Shown piece by piece: positions 53,415-64,000 of a stretch of 64,000 nucleotides of DNA. Each line of letters opens with the position of its first letter. The stretch's first letter is position 1. The notes under the pieces were generated by a model, which searched no databases, was not told the DNA's origin, and saw nothing but the letters and a program-made list of their open reading frames with translations. The position numbers and the translations under genes are program-made. Source of the stretch: Prinia subflava (lineage: Eukaryota > Chordata > Aves > Passeriformes > Cisticolidae); NCBI RefSeq assembly GCF_021018805.1, contig NW_026960609.1:2170001-2234000 (forward strand), written 5' to 3'.

Positions 53415-55426
53415 ACACACAGATGTTAGCAACATCAAGTTAAATGTGATGTCAGATACCCCATAACAAAGCATAGTAACAGCAGCAGTCACTGGAGAAT
53501 TAAACTAAACCATTTATTAAACCAATGGAACTGCTTCTAGTCTTTATTGAACTATACTGAGGTCAGTTACTTTAAAAATAACTACACAGGTCTGTTCACA
53601 GTAGAATAAGGAAACGTGGGTCACGATGTGGGAATGGTAATGAAAACAGTTTAGAGGCAACAGAGCTGTAAGAGGTGTACTTTAGTATTTTCCCATGTAA
53701 AGAACATGTAAAGAGCAATCAGCTCCTTGATCCTCCTCTCCTTGGTTAAAATAGTAACCCTCTCAACTTAAAAGTTAGTACCAGGGTTGCTCAGTTATTA
53801 TTCTTGTGTCCTTACTGATTTTACACAGGTCTGTCCATTAGGAAGAACACCGGGTCAGTCAAATTCTGGGCCTTAACTTCACAGCTGCATAACGCAGTTA
53901 CATGCTGCTGTCTGTTCTCTGGGAGCAGGGTAAGGAGCCTTATGCCTAGGCACAGCTTACAGTGCGGTGGCAGACTAAACTCTGCCACTTGGATAACCCT
54001 AAAATACCCTCCTAAGATAAGACTGGTCTGTACTCTGGTGGACAAGAGAGACAGGTATTTGACTTCAAATAACTGTCAGTTGCAGGTGACAAGATTCAGG
54101 AAGGGAAAATGCAACTGTCAGGCAGATTTTCTGAAGATGATTATTTTAGTTGGAAGTAATGGAAATAAAGATCAAGACAGTGAGGCTGACTCTGAACCTT
54201 TGGCAAAAGGCTTCTGCTCTAAAATGCATGGATAGTCCCAAGCATGAAACGGCTCAAGAAGGTTGTGAGTAACAACTAAGTTACATGTCTTAACATTAAA
54301 GTGAGTGATAAGAGCTGAGGTTTGTTAGCAAATTATGAGCACAATCTTTGCACACTGAGATGTGTATACTCTCTAGAACCAAGTATTTGTATAAGATGGC
54401 AGGAATATAATATTCACTTGCATGGGTGTACAGGTCTCCAAAATTACATTTGCAGTAGGCATGGTGAACTCTGTTTAAGTAAAAAATGATCTTTGTTTAC
54501 AGAGACAGCACATGTTTAACTCTGGTAACTTTTAATCTATTAATTGAATTGCTGTAAACTAACCTCTAGAGAAACTTCATGTTTCACACTTGGCAAATTG
54601 TGCAGACAGGCTCTGACTTTCCACCTTTCTGTAATTATTCCAGTTCTTTGTCATCTTAGTTGTCTGTAAATGTCTAAACCTTTATGGAAGGAAATTTGTT
54701 CTCCCCCCACAGATTCAATCTTTCTAAAGAACTGAATGAAAGAAATGTAGCAACTTCTTGAAACCTTGAATGTAATTTTCCCATGACACCTTGCCCTTTT
54801 TTGTTTCATAGTTTGTTTTGTTTGTTTGCCCACACACAGGTGGGAAGTTGCAGTATCAAACCACAGCCTGCTCCAACAGCCTGTAAACAGCCTGACCTTT
54901 AGCAGAGGGCAAACTCAGAGAGGTGAGGGTTTAGTGTCCAGCACTGATGTGTGTTAGTGCATGTTGTGCCTGCTAGGCTGAGTATGTGAGGGCTGTTGAG
55001 GGAAGGAGCCTTCCTAGTGACATAAATGTAAGGATCCTTCCTGAAGCACCATCACACATCAATTACAGGGAACTTGCAGCTAGAAATGAAAATTAACTTC
55101 TTGTGATCTGCATATTTGCAAAGACAACTTGATATTGTACAGTTTTAAATGCTTTTCGTTTCTTTCCTGTCAAAGTTTGAGCTAGCTGCATCCTGCAGAA
55201 GCCAGGGTCAAGTTTCTGGAGTTAATATCCAAAACTGACTTAACAACTTCATCCTTGACACTATAGATAGACCCTACAGAGTCATAGCAAACTGAACCTT
55301 TGTGTCTATACCCATTGTAAACAGAGAACCAGTCACAGTGTGTTTGCACATGCTCTGTGTTCAGCTGTAGGAAAGAACTATACTGCACACATAAATCTTG
55401 GGAAGCAGCCTCTCCTGAATACTCAC
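53415..55426. other. RAP1GDS1 intron, nothing recognised
   Basis: 2 kb of intron with a TTTG-rich low-complexity run near 54810-54830. No exon or RNA gene was seen. Confidence 0.55.
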
Positions 55427-55555
55427 CAGATCCTATAAGAGCACAGATCAGCACCATGGAGTTATATTTTATTTCTGGAGCACTCCTGTCATCTGAGAGC
55501 AGTCTGTGTAGAATCTGAACAAGCTGAGCATTTTCAAGATCCTTTTCAGCAGTGA
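55427..55555 (-). CDS. RAP1GDS1: RAP1GDS1 coding exon (penultimate)
   Basis: 129 bp on the - strand between TATTTCAG and GTGAGT, entering at phase 1 and leaving after one base of the next codon. It encodes TAEKDLENAQLVQILHRLL, SDDRSAPEIKYNSM and VLICALIGS, an armadillo repeat near the C-terminus. The split codon at the upstream junction reads GTC (Val), where mammals have Gly by recollection. Confidence 0.95.
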
Positions 55556-56839
55556 CTGAAATACAAGTGAAAATTTATAAGCCTGGAAGTGGCACTTGCT
55601 TTGACACTTCCATGTGTTATCCTTTTATTGACACATTATCTCTCACCAGAGTGAAAGTGAGTCTGTGGTACATAACTCATTGGTATAAAACTCGAGCACA
55701 TATTTGATGGTTTGATGACAAGAATCACAGCTCTTGCTATAAAAATGTGAAGTTGTCTAACCACTTGAAAGGACAGTCACAGAGTTTAATGATGAAATCC
55801 AGTCTTAATGTGCAGTAAGCTGATGGAAAAGCCGTGATGCTTTCTAGCCATTTAGGCCAACACCTGGAATATTTCAGCATTCAAGACTTCCATTGCCTGA
55901 ATTTGCTTTTGCAAATTCTGTCTGAGTAAATAAAGATTGTGTAGTTCTCAATTCCATGGTAGAGGATGCTCAGGGTCCATTATAAAGCCTGTGGAAAATT
56001 TTTCAAAATCTCCATTTGAATTACTGCCTCTAGCTTTCTAAGATACATGTATTGAATTTGGGCTCAACCTTTAAATGCCTGAAGACAAGACAAAGAGATG
56101 ATTCATGTGAATAGTAACATCTTTCCTTTTATTTAAAACAATTCCTTGATGTATTGGCAGTGATTTGAAAGTTGAACAGAGCATTTCCATAGTAAACAAT
56201 GGCAAGAGATGAAATCAAGAACAAAAATATGTAAGGCTGTTTGTTTAGTTCCTTAGTTAATAAGTAAGCAAATAGGATAAACAAAACCTCTGTTGAGCAT
56301 TTACTTTTCTGTTAGAAAAGCTGAGGAACTACAAACGCAGGTCAAGACATGTAATTATGTCTGCCTTCATATGGCAATTCTTGCACTTATTTCTGGGTAA
56401 TTTAATGAAGACATGTTAGCAGCATTAACCACCTCCGTGTATTCTCTAGTTCTTACTTATTAGGTAACTGGACGCTTCACTTTGATAAGCTCCCTCAAAA
56501 GCAGATTAACATTACAGTGTAGGAATGGGGTCAGGTCATATAGTCTCTAGTCTAAGGTATGTTTGCTTTCTGGGTTTACCCCAAATCTGAAAGTTAAGCT
56601 GGAGGGCCTTTCTAGATCACACCACCACCTACCAGAATGATGGAGCAGATCCTGTATAACCAGCACTCTCCAGTTTCCTGCATAATGTGATGGCTTGCCT
56701 GTGTCTGCATGAACCACCATGGAAATATTGAAAGGCAAGAGGAAGAAGGACGCTATTTTACATTGCATTCTCCCTCTATGGCTTCTCTTGGGCACAGACT
56801 GGAAAGGAAACAGGTGGAGTGAACTGCTGGTATACTCAC
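55556..56839. other. RAP1GDS1 intron, nothing recognised
   Basis: 1.3 kb of AT-rich intron without other features. Confidence 0.6.
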
Positions 56840-56966
56840 CTAAGTCTAGAGCCGCTATCAATGCCAGTGCAACAAGAGCTTCGTTTTGCATAATTACATG
56901 TTCGCTGGTCGCCATGGTTACTAAATGCTTGATGCCACCACTCTGTACAATGGTCCTAATTACATC
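56840..56966 (-). CDS. RAP1GDS1: RAP1GDS1 coding exon, armadillo repeat
   Basis: 127 bp on the - strand, TTATTTTAG acceptor and GTGAGT donor. It enters at phase 0 and ends one base into a codon. It encodes DVIRTIVQSGGIKHLVTMA, TSEHVIMQNEALVALAL and IAALDL, a canonical armadillo repeat with the hydrophobic H2/H3 pattern. Confidence 0.96.
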
Positions 56967-59824
56967 CTAAAATAAATAACACAAAGATGAAAAAATTCCG
57001 CATTGCATACAAACTATATTAAATAAGGGAATTGTCAGGGAAGATGTGTTATCTTTGGGTACTCAAAGTTGGCTTTATGCACATAGAATCACTTCATACA
57101 TCAATGTGCACACATGCAGGCTTACATATTATCTGTTACTGCTCTGCAATTGTAAGGTGCAGGGTGTTAAACCAAGGCAGGTAACCCCATAACTAAGTTA
57201 GGACACACAAAATGAACTCTTTTCCAGGTTATACAATGTAACTCAAGTTCTCATGCTGTGCCATTGATCATCAAATAATTAGGGGTTCAAAGTATCCAAC
57301 AAACTTTATACTTAGGGTAAGGAAACACACTACCATAGTTATAAAAAAGTTATTAAATGCTTCATCTCTCTCCATGAATTTTCAGAGTTTCTTCAAAATG
57401 TTCAGAGAGGTGAGATCACAAATATTACACCTTACTATGTAACAGAAATGGTGTACTTGAAAAGCTGTTTAGACATGGACAGGAAAATGAGCAGTGGTCT
57501 CTTATTATGGAATTTTTCTTGAAATACAAAGCAGGTAAGGAAAAGTTAGGTATGGGACACCAATGTGTTGGTTTCTGTTCTAAAGCCAGCTGTTGAACTG
57601 AACTGTTGGGCAGTACAGCTGCCCAGTATCTAGGAACTTAAAATGTCATTTAACTGAGTTAAATGTGTCTCAAGCAGATCAAAAATACACAGCTGGGATT
57701 CTGTTTTCAAGTCCAAAATTTGATCCAACTTATGTGACAGGAGATAAATAAAGATTTCTGGTCTCTACAGATATTTGTTAGTTATAATTTTAAATGTGGT
57801 TGTGCATCTCATGTTTTCACCGTCTTATATCCCAAAAATGCTTGCAGTATGTTTACCTGAAAAATCAGTTAATTTGACATGCTGAAAGGAAACTATTTGA
57901 GAAAATGTGGATTGGATTTTATTATTTTTTATTTGTCCTGTGAGTGCACAAAGGTTTGAAGTAGCATTTATTTCTTGAAACAAGAATATGATTTAAATTT
58001 TTCATCTATATCTTAAATTTCTATTTAAAACACATCCCCCTTTCTTACACCAGCCACATGCCAAAACAATAAACTGACATGTGTTGAGAATGAATTATTT
58101 ATTCAGTCCTTGCACAAGCTTTGTTTATGCAAGGAAACAGACAAAATATAATCCTTGAAAACTAAAATATTTTTAGATAATCATACTGAAGATACTAGCA
58201 GCCCAAATTACAGCCTAATGACCCAAGAATATCACATTTAAAACCTTTTTTTCTTCCTAAATGACATAATGTATGCAAGCGTTTAAGTATTTTTATATTT
58301 TTCTGTACTTGAACTATGCATTTTATTATTTGTGATTTTCTGCTGGAACTCCAAAGTAGTTCTCAGACTGAGACAATCAGGAAACTGCTAAGTTCTATTT
58401 GAATTGGTGTGGAATTTTGACTATATAAGTCTTATGAACCAATCAGCATCTTTGACATCAAAATTTTTTATATTGTAGGTGAACATCATCCTTTAAAAGG
58501 CAGTACCGAATAGATGACAGGTTTGGTGCTAGTGTGGCTGAAATCACAGGTACCTACTCCAGTTTTTTTGAATAACTAAAACTGACTGTTGCCTTTGTAA
58601 ATATTACCCCAAAGCATTTAAAATTAAAAGCCAAATTCAAACCTGATGTTAAGAACTGTACAGTTGTACTCATATTCAAACCTAGAGGGCAGCAAAAGCT
58701 TAAAAAAACCCACCTTCTCAGCTCTGTTATCCTCTTCACATCAAATTTCCTCTGTGAGTACATGCACCCCCCAAAAATTAATTCACCTGTGATACAGCTG
58801 TTAATTTCTGCCTTAATATCTATTTGATGTCATCAGTAGTGTCTCCATATTTAGAATTGAATTGTCTTGTCCTATAGAGAATATTTATTACATCTCGCAT
58901 CCGTGGTGGTGTTTGCCATCCATGCGTGCATGTTGGGGACTGTGGAGAGGGGGACAGAAAAAGTGAGAACCGGGAAAATGAACCCTGATCAGTTTTAGAG
59001 GCTGAAGATAAAATGGAGAATGGATATTAGACAGACACAGTGATATTAGAAATCAGCACAGATTTAAATCCCTGTAAGGCCTGTTGATTTGTTCTTGGAG
59101 ACACTCAGTACATATCAGGCCCCTACTATATTTTTCACTTCACAAATGCCATGGATGAATGAAGAGGTCGCTGTTACAGTCTGAGCTCTCCAAATCACAC
59201 TTTCTATTTAAGCTCAGTAATGCAGCCTGTGTATCAGTGAATATGCTAAAGGAAGTCTGAGCCTGAAACAGCCTGTCTCCAGAGGAGATGTGTTTGTCCT
59301 TTATAAAGCTGCTTTGTCTAATACTCAGCTGAACAAGAATGGTGGACTTGGACTGCTTAGGTAAAGATATTTGATTGATGTGAAGGAGATGGGAGGGGCA
59401 GACGAATTTTTCCTAATGTTATACCTTTTGCCATATACAAGCAAGCTTTTGTTAGAATTTGGGATAAATTATTATTTCTAGTGATCCATCTGAATCTTAA
59501 AACTCTGAAATATGCTGTATGAAGAGTAGGGAGACAGACTATTTCTGGATCTCAGTTTTATATAAATATATAGCAAGATCCTTACAACTGAGTTCACTGA
59601 TTCTTCATCTATGGCATCATTAAAACAGAGAATACAGCATGCTGAACTTCTGCAGGATACATTAAAAATAAAAATGAGTCAAGCCTTGGGCAGAGGAGAT
59701 GTAGCACATGAATACCCAAGCTGGCTCGCTAGAAGGCTGGCAAGCTGGAGGGTTGGTTACCAACAGCAAGTGCACAGGTTAACTCTTGGTTCTGACAAGC
59801 TGACCTTTTTTTCCACTAACTTAC
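56967..59824. other. RAP1GDS1 intron, nothing recognised
   Basis: 2.9 kb of AT-rich intron. I found no alternative exon with compatible phase and no repeat with clear ends. Confidence 0.55.
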
Positions 59825-59964
59825 TTTTGATTTGCTGTGTCGTATAAGTGCAGAAAGTAGTCTGTTGGACTCTCCCATCACACCTGCATGATCCTTGGTT
59901 TCACACCACTCCACTAGTCGTTCCACCAGTTTTACGTTTTTGCCCAGATGTTCAGCTGCTTCTG
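59825..59964 (-). CDS. RAP1GDS1: RAP1GDS1 coding exon, armadillo repeat
   Basis: 140 bp on the - strand between CACGTAG and GTAAGT. It encodes EAAEHLGKNVKLVERLVEW, CETKDHAGVMGESNRLL and SALIRHSKSK, after completing the split Ala codon. It is nearly identical to the mammalian protein. Confidence 0.96.
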
Positions 59965-60954
59965 CTACGTGATGCCGGAGCCAACAACACAACAAAAAGG
60001 TTGTCATTTTTTTAAAGCAAGTGCTAGAAAAACAAGCTGAAAGTTACTAACTTGGAGGAGTTAGAAGAACTTCACTAACCTGCACTACCAGTGGGAAAAG
60101 CTTAGTTTGCACTGAAACAAGTAAATCCAGTAAAAATGGAAAAAAAAAACCCCAAAAACCAGAAAAACATTCATAATCCAGTTTTTGAATAACTTATCAT
60201 CCCAGTTAATGAAGCTTGTGCACTGATTAAGAGCAGGGAAAATACAGGTGATATCACACCCCCACCTGAGCTGTGAGCCAGCTCAAGAATTAAAAACCAG
60301 GAGGGACTGATGCCAGAAGGGAGCACTGTGGTCAGTTAGATCAGGTTTGATGATGGACTGTAAGTCATGTAAGTTTCTTCAAAAAATTTCTATTTCACAT
60401 CCAATAGCTTTGCTAGAACTAGAATGGATCTTTTGAAAAAATCTGTAGGACTGAGTCAAAAATAAATATACAGCTAATTTACTTCACGAACTATTTCTGG
60501 TTTTTAACAGACTTCTGATTTTATAAATCCTCATCCTGGAACAAGTTGGTAACTAAAAGGTGCTTTTTCTTTTTGGAATTGCAGTCTAACAATTAATAGA
60601 GTATTATCCTGTTTCAAAGACTGAGGTACAGCCAGGGAACACAGTAAATAAACAGCAAAATAGGAGTGGTAGCTCAAAACACACCTCAATACACACTTGT
60701 AATGCGACAGTGTAAAGAAGTTCAAAAGTAAATAAGCATTTGACACCAATTTGGAGGGTCCCTGGTAGTTTAGAAGTTCTGGAAAAAAAATCAACCCATA
60801 TTCCTTCTCCTTTTGCACATGTATTAGATTTATTCCATGACTTCAGGAATGAAATTTAGAAAAACTCTGCTTCTCTCTTTTAAGAATCATGGCAGCATAT
60901 CACAGACTGAACCAAAGAGAATCACTTTATACATAGAGAACAGTTTATTTTTAC
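59965..60954. other. RAP1GDS1 intron, nothing recognised
   Basis: 1 kb of intron containing an A-rich run near 60140; no other features. Confidence 0.6.
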
Positions 60955-61080
60955 CTTGTGCATCTATTAACATTCTTAATGTTCCCAGCAGCTTGAACTG
61001 AACAGGGGGCATCTCCGATCTGAGAAATTTCAATACAGCTTCTGCAACACCAGCTGACAGCATCTTAGCCTTATTTACAA
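60955..61080 (-). CDS. RAP1GDS1: RAP1GDS1 coding exon, armadillo repeat
   Basis: 126 bp on the - strand, ATTCATGCAG acceptor and GTAAAA donor. It encodes VNKAKMLSAGVAEAVLKFL, RSEMPPVQFKLLG and TLRMLIDAQ, with split codons at both ends. The donor GTAAAA is weaker than the others but is required by phase. Confidence 0.95.
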
Positions 61081-62635
61081 CTGCATGAATAAAGAACAGG
61101 GATTGATCTCAAGAACATTTCTGGAAGATGCAATTTATTTCAGAGCTGGTCTTGAAACAAATTTTCAGACATGGTTTGAAAAAGAGGTGGTGAGCCCAGA
61201 CTTCAGGAACAGTGTGCACTGGTGATACTGTGTGGCATAAAAATGTCACGGTTCCTGTGAAATTAAGTGCTTTTTCCCAGTATGCACATCTAACTTTCTC
61301 TGTTCAGCTTGAGTACCACCTAAAGGGATAGACTTTTCCCTTTGGTCTAGGAAAGGCATCTTCCACAAAATGCATCAGGCAGAAGTCTAGGCTAATACTT
61401 GCCCCCAAATATGAGGAAACTTCTCTGAGTCCCAACCACACTCTTCTGTTTCTCATAAGCAAAGGAACAAGAGCATCTGATTAGCAGAATAACCTCTTAC
61501 CCAGTTCCAATACTTCATACAAACAACACTGTGGCCTGACATGTCTGGAATCTGTTGTCTTTTGTTGCCTTCTTCCCCTCTCCAACCTCTCTTTCATCCC
61601 TTCCATTAGCCCATGTTCTCCACTTTCACAGAGCTCTCTGAAATACATTTCAGCCTTGCCCAGGAGTGTACTTGGAAAAAAGTACTTATTAGGTATTTGA
61701 AATAGTGTTTTGACACAGAGCTCGTCACTGAGGTCAGTTATTACTTGCTCATTTCTTTCTAACAATGTACAGGGATGGTTATGTAGGTCTCTGGCAGACA
61801 CCCTTCAGCATAGGCTACAGGGAACTGACTGATAGAAGTGAAAAGAATGACTCACCTGAAAAAGGTAAGCAAATGGAATAGTGCTAAACCTCAGTGGGTT
61901 TAGTTATGTATGCATGATCATTTCTAAAAGTTGTGATTTGTCAAACCCAAAACCAGTAAAATAAGGTTAAATGGATGAAAGACTTATTTTTGGCTTGGCA
62001 CAAGAAACCATACACAAGTGTTACAAATTTGCTTTATTGTTTCTCGAGCGTGCTCTATCTTTATGCTTGGGTAATCAAAACTCATACAAATTAAGTTACT
62101 AAAAATGACAAAATTAGCATTCAGCTTACTGCCAACAAACAGTAACTAATTGCAATAGGCTAGCTATTCTGTCAGTCTATCTCCAGCTCTAATTTGGCAA
62201 TTTTCAAAGTCTTAAGTAAGATGCGGTGTTTTACCAAAGTGGACACTGTTCTCTGGTGGGGACCCTAAGCTGTGAGACAGGTTGCAAATGAAGCAAGCAA
62301 AAAGAAAAATAAATATGCAGTGCTCTGGACAAAAAGGGTTGAGAAATCATATTTAAAGCCTCCTCAGCTCCTTGCCAATTACAAGGCTGCCCTTTCTTTG
62401 GTGGGGCATACTATGGGATCAAAGCAGCAAGGGACAGTCACTGTCTGTGATGTATTCAGAACTGCTTGTCTCAACTGCTGTGCAACAGACACAAAAGCAG
62501 TGATGGGCCAGAATGAAAAGCAGCAGTCTGACCCGCCTCTAGGACTGTCAGTCAGTGCTACCACCCACATTCCCTGGGGGGGTACAGTAGGAGAACAGAA
62601 TTTCACCTTGCAAGAGAATGCAAAGAGAGTCTTAC
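61081..62635. other. RAP1GDS1 intron, nothing recognised
   Basis: 1.55 kb of intron; frames such as 61481-61801 on the - strand lack splice context and domain similarity. Confidence 0.6.
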
Positions 62636-62770
62636 CAGGAATAGCCAGGTTTCTCAGAGCACTCAGTGCAGCATGCTGCACAGTTACATTTCCATCCTCC
62701 ACATGTCTGTCTAGCAGATCCATCAGCTTTTGAACTATGCCATTATCCACCATATGGATGCAGTTTCCGT
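62636..62770 (-). CDS. RAP1GDS1: RAP1GDS1 coding exon, armadillo repeat
   Basis: 135 bp on the - strand between CATCTCGCAG and GTAAGA. It encodes GNCIHMVDNGIVQKLMDLL, DRHVEDGNVTVQHAAL and SALRNLAIP after the split Asp codon. This is a textbook armadillo repeat (ALSALRNLA). Confidence 0.96.
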
Positions 62771-63174
62771 CTGCGAGATGTAACAAGTCACTTGTGAAGG
62801 GAAGATTATTACTAAGATTTTTACAATAGCTTCTTAAGAATAGAATGGCTATTTCCTTGCTCCTTTGTAGATTTCATTGTTGAGAATTTGACCACCATCA
62901 TCTGTGAAAATTGCAGTGCTTATGACAAACTTACAAGAGTAATAGAAGAAATACTGAAGAAGACAGAAATCCCCTATACTTCTCTACAAATGCAAAATAA
63001 TATTTTTAAAGTAGGCTTAATGCTTTTGAGGATTGTAAAGTTTAAAACTAGTGATGTTGCTGTGTAATTCAACAGCAGCTTTACTGTAACACAGTTCTTG
63101 TTTGTAGCTGTACAGACAGAGCATGATAGAGGGGCACACATAGATTTACATAAGCCATTATGGCATATTCTTAC
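62771..63174. other. RAP1GDS1 intron, nothing recognised
   Basis: 404-bp intron; nothing else was noted. Confidence 0.7.
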
Positions 63175-63306
63175 CATTTCTGGCAAAATTTGCAATAGCC
63201 AGTGCTCCTGCAAGCTGTAGCTGATGACTGTTGGAAGGAATCCATGAAAGTACTCTTTGGAACACACTGCCTTTTCCTCCTTCAAATAACTTTTGCATGG
63301 ATTCAT
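63175..63306 (-). CDS. RAP1GDS1: RAP1GDS1 coding exon, armadillo repeat
   Basis: 132 bp on the - strand, acceptor ACCCTAG and donor GTAAGA. It encodes ESMQKLFEGGKGSVFQRVL, SWIPSNSHQLQ and LAGALAIANFARN, with a split Asp codon at each end. Confidence 0.96.
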
Positions 63307-63569
63307 CTAGGGTAAAAAGCACTGAGAGTCAGCAAGCCAAAGCATTTGTTAGAGAATCTTCTCTTTATATTTGTGAAGATCTGCTGGTTCCACTACAATT
63401 AATCCAGCCCTGCAATGAGGGACAAAATCTGACCTGTTAATTGTTTGCCTGGTGGGTAGCAGGTCATCGAGGTTATTTAGAAAATTAATAAATAGTGAAA
63501 TTCAGCAGCCAAAAAATGTTACAAGTATCTGCTGTTGCTTTGCAGAACATAGTGACAGCCCATACTTAC
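63307..63569. other. RAP1GDS1 intron, nothing recognised
   Basis: Short 263-bp intron; no features. Confidence 0.7.
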
Positions 63570-63713
63570 CTCCAAGCAATAACAGAACCATAAGATCAGA
63601 AGCTGTTTTAAGCTCTGCAATATCATCCTCTTTGTCACTGTCCACAGTCTTCTGGACGATCTCAAGTAAGCACTCCACCAAACCTGCTTCAACCAGCTGC
63701 AGTTTAATGACAT
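63570..63713 (-). CDS. RAP1GDS1: RAP1GDS1 coding exon, most upstream in window
   Basis: 144 bp on the - strand between TTTTCCAG and GTAAGT. It encodes VIKLQLVEAGLVECLLEIV, QKTVDSDKEDDIAELKT and ASDLMVLLLLG, with split codons at both ends. It begins near residue 255 of the 607-residue isoform. The acidic DSDKEDD loop is the family's charged linker between armadillo repeats. Confidence 0.95.
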
Positions 63714-64000
63714 CTGGAAAACAGTATGGATAACAGGAGTCAGAATCAGGATTTTCAATGCATCTACCATACAGACATATGCAGGACGGACTGTAAGAAA
63801 CAGTGATGTCAGTGTTTTCATTGACAACTTGTGTACATAAAACCGCAACTTCTTTATTTGAAATTCTTATGGCAAATTTCTGTTATTATTCATCTAACAG
63901 GCTCTCCCTGGCTCTGGACTGCCTTTAGAGCAGAGTCATAAGCTGAATGTGTATGGAGCTCTTCACTTCTGAAAATTAGGGTATTTCTCTACAGCAAACT
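63714..64000. other. RAP1GDS1 intron, cut by window edge
   Basis: The start of the next intron upstream of the last visible exon; the preceding exons are beyond base 64000. Confidence 0.7.

Noticed and set aside
1..64000. tRNA, rRNA or snRNA genes
   Set aside because: No cloverleaf-type or other recognisable structural RNA signature was noticed; a covariance-model scan would be needed to exclude small ones.

Overview
This window is vertebrate nuclear DNA, almost certainly from a bird and probably a songbird. The evidence is CR1 retroposon 3' ends carrying the ATTCTGTGA-type tail, avian-style ERVL and ERVK-type endogenous retroviruses (ERVs) with their LTRs, long AT-rich introns, and the conserved tail-to-tail gene pair TSPAN5 / RAP1GDS1. 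The bird assignment is well supported; 'songbird' is inference from the density of young LTR elements.

Gene layout. TSPAN5 (tetraspanin 5) is on the + strand. Its last six coding exons lie at 13370-13516, 24269-24439, 26720-26845, 29869-29916, 30059-30175 and 30729-30794, with a 3'UTR that may run to about 35.95 kb. The first 44 residues are encoded upstream of the window. RAP1GDS1 (SmgGDS) is on the - strand. Its last eight coding exons run from 63713 down to 51322, with a 3'UTR down to about 50.8 kb; the 5' half lies beyond the right edge. All exon junctions were checked by eye for AG/GT sites and phase, and the two sets give 224 and about 353 codons. The two genes converge on a roughly 15-kb intergenic interval.

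Mobile DNA. (1) 39723-47855, - strand: an 8.1-kb complete class II (ERVK / betaretrovirus-like) provirus. Its 400-bp LTRs differ at one base, it has a 6-bp target duplication CAGTAC, and its gag, pro (dUTPase plus protease), pol and env frames are all open. It sits inside an older, about 1.3-kb solo LTR (38626-48079, target duplication GGAGCC) that contains a minisatellite and a G18 run. (2) 16291-23784, + strand, in a TSPAN5 intron: an ERVL provirus with 651-bp LTRs (7 differences) and a broken gag and pol. It carries a hydrophobic open region before gag and a 27-bp tandem repeat in gag, and it is itself interrupted by a solo LTR at 17750-18323 (duplication GAGGAG). (3) A 1.4-kb solo LTR at 14562-15986 (- strand), with a relative at 1-644 in the opposite orientation. 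(4) Further LTR-like pieces near 1.4-3.0, 6.8-7.4, 36.7-37.2 and possibly 49.0-49.6 kb. (5) CR1 3' ends at about 3760-4392 and 52745-53414.

How it fits together. The host genes encode membrane and signalling proteins. TSPAN5 is a C8 tetraspanin that partners ADAM10; RAP1GDS1 is an armadillo-repeat chaperone/exchange factor for small GTPases. The rest is a layered record of retroviral insertion. The most notable object is the young, apparently complete provirus, whose betaretrovirus-like gag-pro-pol is joined to an env of alpharetrovirus-like architecture. No CRISPR arrays, operons or tRNA/rRNA genes were seen.
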